From: Comamonas sp. lk
GTDB lineage: Bacteria > Pseudomonadota > Gammaproteobacteria > Burkholderiales > Burkholderiaceae_C
DNA length: 6,458 nucleotides
Assembly (NCBI GenBank): GCA_945898105.1
Contig: CAMDHL010000128.1
Location: 1 to 6,458, forward strand
Direction: 5' to 3'
Part shown: positions 1 through 6,302 of the stretch, in pieces
Layout of the letters: every line of letters begins with the position of its first letter
Numbering within the stretch: position 1 is the first letter of the stretch
The notes under the pieces: generated by a model
Told to the model about the DNA's origin: nothing
Database searches by the model: none
The model's input: only the letters and a program-made list of their open reading frames with translations
Translations under genes and position numbers: made by a program

Positions 1-149
1 CGGTGGGCGTCACCATTGTCTGGTCCGCCATCGTATCGATTATCTCTTTCAAAATCGTGGACATGACCATCGGCCTGCGAGTCAGCGAAGAGGACGAGCG
101 CGAAGGCTTGGACATTACGTCGCACGGCGAAACCGCTTACAACCGTTAA
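1..149 (+). CDS. amtB: Ammonium transporter AmtB, C-terminal end (partial)
   Basis: This is the last 48 codons of an ammonium transporter of the Amt/Mep/Rh family, read in the frame that begins at base 3 and ending with TAA at 147-149. The first ~20 residues (VGVTIVWSAIVS...) are hydrophobic and fit the last transmembrane helix. They lead into a polar cytoplasmic tail with the family signature GLRVSEEDEREGLDITSHGE and a final AYNR. In the family this tail is the surface that couples the trimer subunits and contacts the PII protein GlnK, which blocks ammonium uptake when nitrogen is sufficient. The 5' part, and any glnK gene usually found before amtB, lie outside the window. The gene ends at a strong intrinsic terminator about 50 nt downstream, so it is the last gene of its transcript. 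Identification from the tail motif is firm. Confidence 0.93.
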   Translation, partial: VGVTIVWSAIVSIISFKIVDMTIGLRVSEEDEREGLDITSHGETAYNR

Positions 150-198
150 TTGCCGGGCAGCTAAGGCTGCCACGCAAGGCTCCGGCCTTGTGAAATTC

Positions 199-244
199 AC
201 CCCGAAATTTGGAGATCAATCCAAGCTTCGGGGTATTTTTTCTT
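199..244 (+). terminator. Intrinsic terminator downstream of amtB
   Basis: An 8-bp perfect stem, ACCCCGAA (199-206) with TTCGGGGT (227-234), is extended inside by TTGG (209-212) with CCAA (221-224) and is followed by ATTTTTTCTT (235-244). This is a textbook rho-independent terminator for amtB. A second small hairpin just upstream (CAAGGC 175-180 with GCCTTG 185-190, loop TCCG) has no T-run and may only aid release. Confidence 0.85.
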
Positions 245-279
245 GGCAAAAAAACGTGAAATTTAAGGAGTGGGAATTC

Positions 280-568
280 GTGGCGCAGGTACCGGAGAGA
301 CTGCCAATCTGGCATTCACCAAGCGACGATACGGCATTGGGTTGATGCTTTTCATCTGCACCCTGCGAATGTTTTATTGAAACGGTACACAGATAAAAGT
401 AGTCGTTACCAGCTCTCACCAAACAATAAATACGTACTGCGGGCAGAACCTGGTTTGTTAGCGCCGAAAGCACTCACCCATGCGGAGATGCGCGATATAC
501 GTGCGCATTTGCCGCGAAGGCTATTACAAGAATTTTTAAGGCTGCATGAAGCAGTGTTGAAGCGGTAA
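280..568 (+). pseudogene. Unrecognised small gene, apparently frameshifted (intact part 377-568)
   Basis: I do not recognise a family here. A good ribosome binding site (AAGGAG, 265-270) stands 9 nt before a GTG at 280, but that frame (MAQVPERLPIWHSPSDDTALG) stops at TGA 343-345 after 21 codons. The neighbouring frame is open from 260 to the TAA at 566-568. Its downstream part (from a TTG at 377) reads as a plausible basic, helix-rich C-terminus with RYTDKSSRYQLSPNNKYVLR and HLPRRLLQEFLRLHEAVLKR. The TTG at 377 has no visible Shine-Dalgarno sequence. One extra base before position 343 would explain both halves and give a product of about 95 residues. Alternatives are a genuine 63-residue protein from 377, a programmed frameshift, or chance openness. 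An inverted repeat 40 nt downstream could be its terminator. The coding call itself is uncertain. Confidence 0.3.
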
Positions 569-607
569 ATTCACCACCACGACTACCAGCGCATCGTGAC
601 CAAATTG

Positions 608-649
608 ATAGGGCCGAGTTCTGCGCAATACAAAACTCAGCCCTATTTG
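608..649. terminator. Inverted repeat, possible terminator between the small gene and the barstar region
   Basis: ATAGGGCCGAGTT (608-620) pairs with AACTCAGCCCTAT (634-646), giving 13 positions with a single C/A mismatch, which becomes a G-U wobble if transcribed from the minus strand. The loop is 13 nt. Only a short TTTG follows on the plus strand, and there is no long T-run on either side. A weak or bidirectional terminator is the simplest reading. No protein-binding function can be assigned from sequence. Confidence 0.4.
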
Positions 650-721
650 ACCTGACGCTCACATTCAACGGTGCAATTTAATGGTGCCCGCTCAAACTTG
701 ACCGGATCCCAAATTTTCTAA

Positions 722-895
722 GTCAGCTCTGCAAGACCTTATGCAGCGGCCAACCAATACCCTGCATTAAAGGGGCTACTCATCCGCAGCGCCAAGGGCG
801 AGACGTCGATTAAAAAATCACTTGGTAGCTTTTCTGTAATGCCTGCTAGCTCGGTCCCGGCGGTGCTGTTCACCTCGGTACCGCTGCTTGCCTGA
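722..895 (+). other. Gene-poor stretch holding a start-less open frame, possible gene remnant
   Basis: Between the inverted repeat at 608-646 and the barstar gene there is no gene I can support. The plus strand is open for 57 codons from just after a TAA (719-721) to TGA (893-895), reading SARPYAAANQYPALKG and onward through GETSIKKSLGSFSV. It has no usable start until an ATG at 839 and no ribosome binding site. It could be the tail of a decayed gene or chance. I do not recognise it. Confidence 0.15.
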
Positions 896-898
896 TTC

Positions 899-933
899 GC
901 CCGTTCTGCTTGGCTGGTGTGTGCAGAACGGGC
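899..933 (-). terminator. Perfect 11-bp inverted repeat at the barstar stop codon
   Basis: GCCCGTTCTGC (899-909) and GCAGAACGGGC (923-933) are perfect reverse complements separated by 13 nt. On the minus strand the hairpin begins at the last base of the TAG stop of the barstar gene, so it most likely ends the ribonuclease-barstar transcript or protects its 3' end. There is no T-run beyond it on either strand, so it is not a canonical intrinsic terminator. Confidence 0.5.
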
Positions 934-1334
934 TACAGAAAAGAATAGAAACATCGGAAAGGAATTTTCCTATCCCCCCAATAATCAGCAGTGTCTCGGA
1001 AAATATCGAGCAATTGCTCACGCGCTTCCTTGTCAAACTTGAGGTTTGCGGGAATATGCTCCAAAACTGCAATAAAGCCTGGCTGTGGACCCGACTTATG
1101 CAGCGGGTCGGTCATGTTGTCGTACAAGGCGTCAAAGTTCTTGCAGGCGTTGGCCGACAGCATGAACTGGGCGCTGATCATGTCTAAAACATCCTGCTTG
1201 GTCTGGGCGCTGCCCAGATTAGCGTATAAAAAATGCTGACCCAAGTTTTGGGCCGCATCCTGCAAGTCAGGTACGCGAAAAGCGCGTATCGATTGAACGA
1301 TATTCGTTCTGACAGTTCGAAGTGGCGTGTCCAT
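933..1334 (-). CDS. Barstar-family ribonuclease inhibitor
   Basis: The 133-residue protein belongs to the barstar family, small cytoplasmic inhibitors that plug the active site of barnase-type RNases. The barstar fold shows from about residue 50 onward. CKNFDALYD (64-72) matches barstar's inhibitory helix, with Asp68 and Asp72 at the positions of barstar Asp35 and Asp39 and Tyr71 in place of Trp38. GFIAVLEHI (86-94) is a core strand, and the C-terminal IFRDTADYW (111-119) puts Asp114 where barstar has Glu76. It ends in IPFRCFYSFL. It is longer than classical barstar (about 90 residues) by an N-terminal extension (SIRAFRVPDLQDAAQNLGQHFLYANL), which I recall from Burkholderiales members. The ATG at 1334 has a modest GAAAG site 10 nt upstream. 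The neighbour immediately upstream, 28 nt away on the same strand, is the ribonuclease it presumably neutralises. No signal peptide is seen, as expected for an intracellular protector. Confidence 0.88.
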   Translation of the reverse strand: MDTPLRTVRTNIVQSIRAFRVPDLQDAAQNLGQHFLYANLGSAQTKQDVLDMISAQFMLSANACKNFDALYDNMTDPLHKSGPQPGFIAVLEHIPANLKFDKEAREQLLDIFRDTADYWGDRKIPFRCFYSFL

Positions 1335-1362
1335 CCCCGATTCACTTTCTTAAAAAACAAAA

Positions 1363-1809
1363 TTAAGGCACGATTTTGCGAAAACTCGCATAGTGATCGG
1401 CCGTGTAGTAACAGGCTTCTGGCACCGTCGCCGGTCCACCGCATACAATTCTTCGGGCTCCGCGACTGCGCTCCCCCGGGGTTCGGACGGTGTATTCCCG
1501 GTAAAAACCACGTTTATGTGGCGGAAGCAAACGCTCCCGGTTACCGAAGACCACGCCATCCTTTTCAAAAGGAAAAGGCCCGCCTTTTCGAATATTGCGG
1601 TAGGTCTCCAAACCCTGCGTCGGCAATTCCTGCTCCGAGATGCTCGCACCTGGCGCAGCAAAATCTTGTTGTGCAGGTGCAGCAAACGCAATCAGTAGAC
1701 TGCTACAAAGCAACAGGGACTTGGCAAGGCGGGAATTAAAATTCCACAATCCGGAAAAGCCTCGACTTCCCCGAACAGGCTTCGACACCGAAATGGTCAC
1801 CGAAAACAC
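1363..1809 (-). CDS. Secreted guanyl-specific ribonuclease, RNase Sa/barnase (N1/T1) superfamily
   Basis: This protein is predicted to cleave single-stranded RNA after guanine. With the GTG at 1809 as start it has 148 residues. A hydrophobic segment (SLLLCSSLLIAFAAPAQ, 31-47) with an AxA-type cleavage site marks a Sec signal peptide, so the enzyme is exported. The mature domain follows Streptomyces RNase Sa closely: ELPTQGLETY, GGPFPFEKDGVVFGNRE (76-92, base recognition), YREYTVRTPGERSRGARR (103-120) and YYTADHYASF (134-143). Glu105, Arg116, Arg120 and His139 fall at the places of RNase Sa Glu54, Arg65, Arg69 and His85, so the catalytic set is complete. RNase Sa Gln38 is Gly89 here. The start is uncertain: a TTG at 1749, with GAGG 10 nt upstream, gives a more usual 10-residue n-region before the signal core. 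The candidate promoter at 1858-1886 is compatible with either start. It is co-transcribed with the barstar gene 28 nt downstream. Confidence 0.88.
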   Translation of the reverse strand: MFSVTISVSKPVRGSRGFSGLWNFNSRLAKSLLLCSSLLIAFAAPAQQDFAAPGASISEQELPTQGLETYRNIRKGGPFPFEKDGVVFGNRERLLPPHKRGFYREYTVRTPGERSRGARRIVCGGPATVPEACYYTADHYASFRKIVP

Positions 1810-1857
1810 CTTAAAACCCCGTCAAAAATCCAAAAAAGCACCAAAATCTCCAAGCCG

Positions 1858-1886
1858 ATTGTCTCCCATCCGTTGGGAAAAGGCAA
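1858..1886 (-). promoter_or_regulatory. Candidate sigma-70 promoter for the ribonuclease-barstar operon
   Basis: Reading the minus strand, TTGCCT (1886-1881) and GACAAT (1863-1858) are separated by 17 nt and lie about 50 nt before the GTG start at 1809. The -10 is followed by CGGC, the same ACAATCGGC context as the candidate maeB promoter. The -35 matches consensus at only three of six bases. Predicted by eye. Confidence 0.35.
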
Positions 1887-1981
1887 TAACCCAAAGGCCC
1901 AAACGGCCAAAAATATCAGGGTTTGCACTTAAGGGCTTTTGCTAGGGTCGGGAAATCGCTTCCGGTGCCGGTTTACCCCGC

Positions 1982-2014
1982 AAAAAGTCGCCCAAAGAGC
2001 TCTACGGCAACTTT
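1982..2014 (-). terminator. Intrinsic terminator after the DUF6172 gene
   Basis: On the minus strand AAAGTTGCC (2014-2006) pairs with GGCGACTTT (1992-1984), giving nine pairs including one G-U. The loop is 13 nt, and the 3' arm runs into TTTTT (1986-1982). The stem begins at the last base of the TGA stop. This closes the maeB-DUF6172 transcript and separates it from the ribonuclease operon. Confidence 0.7.
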
Positions 2015-2352
2015 CAGGCAGTTTTTTCCGTGCTCGAGTCGAGCGAAACGGGCGTTGCAGCAGGCTTGGTTCGGGGCCCCCGCACCACCGCATGGCCAAG
2101 GATGCTGACGAAGAACGTGTTTTCACCCCGTCCGGCAGCGGAGTCCATCAGGGCGATTAGCGTCGCAAAATGGACATCCGTGGCCTCTTGCTCGGTGCTG
2201 CCGAAGCGGCAGGCGAAGTCCCAGTAATCGCTTCCTGGCGGCAGGGGCGCGCGGCGTTGGCGGGCGACATATTTGCGCACCGTGTGCTTGCTCGCTTCGA
2301 GCAGGCGGTCGCGGTGGCGGTTGGGAATATCGAGTTGAAAGCTTTGTTTCAC
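2014..2352 (-). CDS. DUF6172-family protein, function unknown
   Basis: This small soluble protein of 112 residues is recognised from memory as resembling DUF6172-family proteins common in proteobacteria; no biochemical role is known to me. The typical layout is present: an N-terminal strand (MKQSFQLDIPNRHRDRLLEA), a basic segment SKHTVRKYVARQRR (21-34), the core LPPGSDYWDFACRFG (37-51), and a helix HFATLIALMDSAA (61-73) followed by a strand TFFVSILG (79-86). The last 25 residues are low-complexity and probably disordered. There is no signal peptide, membrane segment or catalytic motif. The start is GTG at 2352 with only a weak AGG 7 nt upstream. It begins 33 nt after the maeB stop with no hairpin between, so it is probably translated from the maeB transcript. 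The many Arg/Lys residues in the N-terminal half would allow nucleic-acid binding, but that is speculation. Confidence 0.75.
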   Translation of the reverse strand: MKQSFQLDIPNRHRDRLLEASKHTVRKYVARQRRAPLPPGSDYWDFACRFGSTEQEATDVHFATLIALMDSAAGRGENTFFVSILGHAVVRGPRTKPAATPVSLDSSTEKTA

Positions 2353-2385
2353 ACGGCGCCTATCAAGGTGGAGAAGCCAAAAAAC

Positions 2386-4731
2386 TTAGCGGGTAACGTT
2401 GGCGTCGGCCACCGTCAGCGCCGTCATATTGACGATGCGGCGCACCGTGGTGCTGGCGGTCAGGACATGCACGGGCTTAGCCGCGCCGAGCAGGACCGGC
2501 CCGATGGCAATATTGCCGCCGGCTGCGGTTTTGAGCAAGTTGTAGGCGATATTGGCCGCATCGATATTGGGCAGGACTAGTAGATTGGCATCACCCAGGA
2601 GGGTGGTGTTGGGCATGAGCGACAGGCGCGCATGGCCGTCCAGCGCCACGTCGCCGTGCATTTCGCCGTCCACCTCCAGCCAGGGCGCATCGCGCCGCAG
2701 GATTTCCAAGGTGTGGCGCATCTTGACGGCGCTGGGCTCGTTGCTACTGCCGAAATTGGAATGGCTGAGCAGAGCTGCTTTGGGCTTGAAGCCAAAGCGC
2801 ATCATCTCTTCGGCCGCCATGATGGTGATGCGTGCCAACTCGGCGGCATTGGGGTCATAGTTGACATGGGTGTCTACCAAAAACAACTGGCGGCCCGGCA
2901 GCATGAGGCCGTTCATGCAGGCATAAATTTCCACGTTACCGCCGCCTTGGCGCTTACCAATGACCTGATCGATATAGCCCAGGTGCAGGGCGGTGGTTCC
3001 CCAAGTGCCGCAAATCAAACCGTCTACATAGCCCTTGTGCAGCAGCATGGAGCCAATCAGCGTCAAGCGGCGGCGCATTTCAATTTTGGCTCCCGGCACG
3101 GTTACGCCTTTGCGTTCAGCCATGCGGTGGTAGGTTTGCCAGAAGTCGCGGTAGCGCTCGTCGCTTTCCACGTTGACCACGGCGTAGTCCTGGCCTTCGC
3201 GCAAACGCAAACCAAATTTGACCACCCGCTCGGCGATGATGGCGGGCCGGCCAATGAGCGTGGGCATGGCAATACCCTCATCGACAATGATCTGCACCGC
3301 GCGCAGCACCCGCTCGTCTTCGCCTTCAGCAAAAGCGACACGCTTTTTCAAGCCCGATTTCGCGGCGGCAAAAATCGGCTTCATGGTGGTACCCGAAGCA
3401 TAGACAAAGCTTTGCAACTGCTCGCGGTAGGCCTGCAAATCTTCTATCGGCCGCAACGCCACGCCGCTATCCGCCGCCGCTTTGGCCACCGCCGGTGCGA
3501 TCTTGATCATCAAGCGGGGATCAAAAGGCTTGGGAATCAGATATTCGGGGCCAAAAGCCAATTGCTCTCCGGCATAAGCCGCTGCTACGACTTCGCTTTG
3601 CTCGGCCTGCGCGAGTTCAGAAATCGCATACACGGCTGCGATTTCCATCTCGACGGTAATGGTGGATGCGCCGGCGTCCAGCGCGCCACGAAAGATATAA
3701 GGAAAACACAAGACGTTGTTGACCTGGTTGGGATAGTCGCTGCGTCCGGTGGCCATGATGGCGTCTTCGCGCACGGCTTTCACCTCTTCAGGGAGGATTT
3801 CGGGCGTGGGATTGGCCAGCGCAAAAATCAATGGCCGCGGCGCCATGCTTTGCACCATGTCAGCCTTTAGGACGCCACCAGCGGACAGACCCAAAAACAC
3901 ATCGGCACCGGCCATCACTTCTCGCAAGGTGCGGGCATCGGTTTTTTGGGCGAACTCGATTTTGTCCGCGTCCATTAACTCAGTACGGCCTTCATAGACC
4001 ACACCGGCCAGATCGGTAACAAAGATGTTCTTACGCGGAATACCCAGCTTGACCAGCAAATTCAGGCAAGCCAGCGCAGCGGCACCGGCGCCGGAGGTGA
4101 CGAGTTTGATGTCTTTGAGTTCTTTGCCCACAACCTTTAAACCGTTGAGCATGGCTGCGCCGACCACGATGGCGGTGCCATGCTGGTCATCGTGGAACAC
4201 CGGGATCTTCATTCGCTCGCGCAATTTGCGCTCGACGTAAAAACAATCTGGCGCTTTGATATCTTCCAGGTTGATGCCCCCAAAGGTGGGCTCTAGTGAG
4301 GCAATGATGTCGACCAGTTTGTCTAAGTCATGCTTTTCATTGATCTCGATGTCAAATACATCGATGCCCGCAAACTTCTTGAACAAAACCGCCTTGCCCT
4401 CCATCACCGGCTTGGCGGCTAGGGGCCCAATGTCACCCAGGCCCAGCACTGCGGTGCCGTTGGTAATCACCGCGACCAGATTGCCGCGGCTGGTGTACTT
4501 GTAGGCATTGTTAGGGTCTTTGACAATTTCCTCGCAGGGTGCGGCGACACCGGGCGAGTAGGCTAGCGCCAGGTCGTGCTGATTAACCAGTTGGGTCGTC
4601 GGCGCAATAGAAATTTTGCCGGGGTTGGGGTACTGGTGATACTCCAGTGCAGCGCGGCGCAACTCGGCCCGTTTGTCGGCCGCCAGGGTGTCCGCAGCGT
4701 GTTGGGGGGAGGTGGGTGCGTCGTGGGCCAT
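2386..4731 (-). CDS. maeB: NADP-dependent malic enzyme with C-terminal phosphotransacetylase-like domain
   Basis: The enzyme oxidatively decarboxylates malate to pyruvate and CO2 with reduction of NADP+, supplying NADPH and linking the TCA cycle to pyruvate in the cytoplasm. At 781 residues it has the usual size of the hybrid MaeB class. The malic enzyme domain (about 20-440) shows the catalytic Tyr58 in [12 protein letters not shown], Lys113 in GKAVLFKKF, metal ligands Glu156/Asp157 in INLEDIKAP and Asp181/Asp182 in [10 protein letters not shown], and a nucleotide-binding loop SGAGAAAL (213-220). The second domain (about 450-775) resembles phosphotransacetylase ([40 protein letters not shown]). 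Its C-terminal [15 protein letters not shown] lacks the Ser-Arg...Asp catalytic set that I recall from true Pta, which fits a regulatory acetyl-CoA-sensing domain. The ATG at 4731 follows AAGGAAG at good spacing. It has its own candidate promoter and is followed by the DUF6172 gene. No frameshift is seen. Confidence 0.96.
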   Translation of the reverse strand: MAHDAPTSPQHAADTLAADKRAELRRAALEYHQYPNPGKISIAPTTQLVNQHDLALAYSPGVAAPCEEIVKDPNNAYKYTSRGNLVAVITNGTAVLGLGDIGPLAAKPVMEGKAVLFKKFAGIDVFDIEINEKHDLDKLVDIIASLEPTFGGINLEDIKAPDCFYVERKLRERMKIPVFHDDQHGTAIVVGAAMLNGLKVVGKELKDIKLVTSGAGAAALACLNLLVKLGIPRKNIFVTDLAGVVYEGRTELMDADKIEFAQKTDARTLREVMAGADVFLGLSAGGVLKADMVQSMAPRPLIFALANPTPEILPEEVKAVREDAIMATGRSDYPNQVNNVLCFPYIFRGALDAGASTITVEMEIAAVYAISELAQAEQSEVVAAAYAGEQLAFGPEYLIPKPFDPRLMIKIAPAVAKAAADSGVALRPIEDLQAYREQLQSFVYASGTTMKPIFAAAKSGLKKRVAFAEGEDERVLRAVQIIVDEGIAMPTLIGRPAIIAERVVKFGLRLREGQDYAVVNVESDERYRDFWQTYHRMAERKGVTVPGAKIEMRRRLTLIGSMLLHKGYVDGLICGTWGTTALHLGYIDQVIGKRQGGGNVEIYACMNGLMLPGRQLFLVDTHVNYDPNAAELARITIMAAEEMMRFGFKPKAALLSHSNFGSSNEPSAVKMRHTLEILRRDAPWLEVDGEMHGDVALDGHARLSLMPNTTLLGDANLLVLPNIDAANIAYNLLKTAAGGNIAIGPVLLGAAKPVHVLTASTTVRRIVNMTALTVADANVTR

Positions 4732-4794
4732 CGTGCTTCCTTATGCGCCAACCGGCGTACTGGTAGCCGAGGCGATCTGCGTGTGAGGGGGCCG

Positions 4795-4800
4795 ATTGTA
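4795..4800 (-). promoter_or_regulatory. Candidate -10 element of the maeB promoter
   Basis: In the 156-nt gap upstream of maeB the minus strand reads CTACAATCGGCC. TACAAT (4800-4795) matches the sigma-70 -10 at five of six bases, 64 nt before the ATG. No good -35 is visible at 16-18 nt spacing, so it may be weak or activator-dependent. The rest of the gap shows no clear hairpin plus T-run terminator for the upstream reductase gene. Confidence 0.4.
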
Positions 4801-4887
4801 GTCAGGGGGTGTTTGCTACGTGATATCCCAACGACTCATCTGGACAAGCTTATGCCGCCTACCTTTCAAAGCCCCAAACGCAGCGCG

Positions 4888-6123
4888 CTAAAGCACCGTC
4901 GTTTTCGCCAACTCCATGCGACGCGAACTTTGTTTGCCCGTGAGCACAAAGCCGCGTTGCTGGCCCGCATCGTCCACAAAGCGCCATGCCCCGCCGGCGT
5001 CAGGCTCCAAGCCCGTATCCGCCAGCCACTGTCCGCTTTGCGCCGGATGGGGAGCGGCCACCACAATCGGCAGCGCCGGTGTTTTCACCGCGACTGGCAT
5101 CAGGGGAAAGACCAGTTCCGTAGGCGGCCCCGCCAAGTTCGCCGCCAGGGTTTTGGCCGCGTTCATGATGGGCATGACATAGGGCAGCACACGCGCTCCG
5201 GCACTGGCGTATTGCGCGCAGTCGCCTAGGGCGTATACATGGGGCGCACTGGTTTGCAAATGCGCGTCCACCACAATCCCACGCTCGCAGGCGATACCCG
5301 CCGCACTGGCCAGCGCGGTGTTAGCACGCAGTCCAACTGCGCTGAGCACCGCATCGACCTGCATGCTGCTGCCGTCGGCTAAGGTTGCCTGCAAGCGCCC
5401 ATTGGCCGCATGCGTGTCCAGGCTTTGCACCGTGGTGCCAAGATGCCAGACCACGCCTCTTGATTGCAAAGCCTCTTGCAACTGTTCGCCTGCATCGGCG
5501 GGCAGCAGCAATGCCAAGGGCCGGGGCGAGGGATCGACCACATGCACACCATAGCCCCCGATCAGCAAATCGTTGGCGAATTCGCAGCCGATTAGGCCTG
5601 CGCCTATCACTAGCACTGTTTTGGGCGCAGCACCAAGTGTCTGGTGGAATTGGGCCAGATCCTGCAAATGATTAATCGATTGCACCTGCGCCGCAGCGCT
5701 GCCCGCCATGGGCAAGCGAATCGGGTCTGCGCCGGTGGCGAGCACCAGATCGCCATAGTGCAAGCTGTGCGACTGGCCCGTCGCATTTTCATAACTAAGC
5801 GTGCGGGCCGCCGTATCCAGACTGATCACACGGGTATGCGGCAGCAATTGCAACTGCAGAGTCTCGGCCATTTTGGCAGCTGGCGTGGTCACCAGTTGCT
5901 CTGCTGTGCGCTTTTGCGCCAGGGCATTGGACAGCGTAGGTTTGGCGTAAAAGTCTGCACTGTCAGTGCTGATCATCACGATAGGGCGCTGTGCATCGAG
6001 CTTGCGCAACTCACGCGCCGTGGTCCAAGCAGCAAGGCCGGCGCCTACGATTACCAAAGCTAAGGCCTGCGGCGCGCCCGACCCGGTGGACGAGACAGGC
6101 GGGTGCATGGAAATATCACTCAC
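4888..6123 (-). CDS. FAD/NAD(P)-dependent oxidoreductase, rubredoxin-NAD(+) reductase type
   Basis: This 411-residue flavoprotein of the pyridine nucleotide-disulfide oxidoreductase fold is probably the rubredoxin reductase (RubB/AlkT-like) passing electrons from NAD(P)H to the rubredoxin encoded just upstream. The FAD-binding motif is [10 protein letters not shown] (24-33), the second FAD contact is LVLATGADP (126-134), the NAD(P)-binding motif is [12 protein letters not shown] (170-181), and [10 protein letters not shown] (296-305) carries the FAD-contacting Asp301. Asp197 at the end of the second strand of the NAD domain (HVVDPSPRP) favours NADH over NADPH. There are no redox-active CxxxxC cysteines, so it is not a disulfide reductase. 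The C-terminal part (about 335-411) is the usual small interface domain. The GTG start at 6123 overlaps the rubredoxin stop (GTGA), which implies translational coupling. An ATG five codons later is an alternative. The partner assignment rests on gene context. Confidence 0.9.
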   Translation of the reverse strand: MSDISMHPPVSSTGSGAPQALALVIVGAGLAAWTTARELRKLDAQRPIVMISTDSADFYAKPTLSNALAQKRTAEQLVTTPAAKMAETLQLQLLPHTRVISLDTAARTLSYENATGQSHSLHYGDLVLATGADPIRLPMAGSAAAQVQSINHLQDLAQFHQTLGAAPKTVLVIGAGLIGCEFANDLLIGGYGVHVVDPSPRPLALLLPADAGEQLQEALQSRGVVWHLGTTVQSLDTHAANGRLQATLADGSSMQVDAVLSAVGLRANTALASAAGIACERGIVVDAHLQTSAPHVYALGDCAQYASAGARVLPYVMPIMNAAKTLAANLAGPPTELVFPLMPVAVKTPALPIVVAAPHPAQSGQWLADTGLEPDAGGAWRFVDDAGQQRGFVLTGKQSSRRMELAKTTVL

Positions 6124-6284
6124 ACCGGGACCAGTTCAAAGTCAGCCTTGGCAACGCCGCAATCGGGGCAGGCCCAACTATCAGGCACATCAGACCAAAG
6201 TGTGCCCGGCGCAATGCCGTCTTCTGGTCGGCCAGCGGCTTCGTCGTAAACAAATCCGCACACGATACATACATAGGTTTTCAT
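6120..6284 (-). CDS. Rubredoxin
   Basis: This is a small cytoplasmic electron carrier with one iron held by four cysteines. The 54-residue protein has the standard rubredoxin length. Cys6 and Cys9 lie in [12 protein letters not shown], and Cys39 and Cys42 in [14 protein letters not shown]. The conserved aromatic and turn residues Tyr4, Tyr13, Trp30 and Trp37 and the segment PEDGIAPGT are all present. The ATG at 6284 was chosen over an upstream ATG at 6311 because it has an AAGAG site 8 nt before it and gives the canonical N-terminus MKTYVC. Rubredoxin lies between the rubrerythrin-like gene and the flavoprotein reductase, and its stop overlaps the reductase start. It therefore probably shuttles electrons from the reductase to the rubrerythrin-like protein. 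It could also serve another acceptor, such as an alkane hydroxylase elsewhere in the genome, but none is visible here. Confidence 0.96.
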   Translation of the reverse strand: MKTYVCIVCGFVYDEAAGRPEDGIAPGTLWSDVPDSWACPDCGVAKADFELVPV

Positions 6285-6302
6285 AACATTTACTCTTGAA
6301 TT

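Noticed and set aside
608..646. Integron attC-like or insertion-sequence terminal inverted repeat
   Set aside because: There are no flanking target duplications, no transposase or integrase remnant and no RYYYAAC-type core next to the repeat. A hairpin terminator is simpler.
474..668. Minus-strand 64-codon frame opposite the small plus-strand gene
   Set aside because: No recognisable motif, and it runs across the 608-646 inverted repeat. Coding by this strand is not supported.
739..954. Minus-strand 71-codon frame (MFLFFSVARSAHTSQ...) overlapping the 3' end of the barstar gene
   Set aside because: It begins inside the barstar gene, runs through the 11-bp inverted repeat, has Ser/Ala-rich unremarkable composition and shows no recognisable motif. 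I see no reason to prefer it over non-coding sequence.
1233..1739. Plus-strand 168-codon frame opposite the ribonuclease/barstar genes
   Set aside because: The minus strand encodes two recognisable proteins with complete active-site and inhibitory motifs. The plus-strand reading has no ribosome binding site or recognisable domain.
933..1809. Contact-dependent or type VI polymorphic toxin-immunity cassette
   Set aside because: The nuclease carries only a signal peptide and the catalytic domain. No delivery domain (Rhs, CdiA, PAAR, VgrG) or orphan immunity array is visible, so a simple secreted RNase with its barstar is the better reading.
2632..3870. Plus-strand 412-codon open frame opposite maeB
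   Set aside because: It is antisense to a clearly functional maeB. Its His/Gln/Val-rich translation is typical of the complement of GC-biased coding sequence, and the minus-strand protein shows all malic-enzyme motifs.
4576..5229. Plus-strand 217-codon open frame across the maeB start and the reductase end
   Set aside because: It spans two real minus-strand genes and their promoter gap, with Arg-rich composition and no domain. It is a shadow of the opposite strand.
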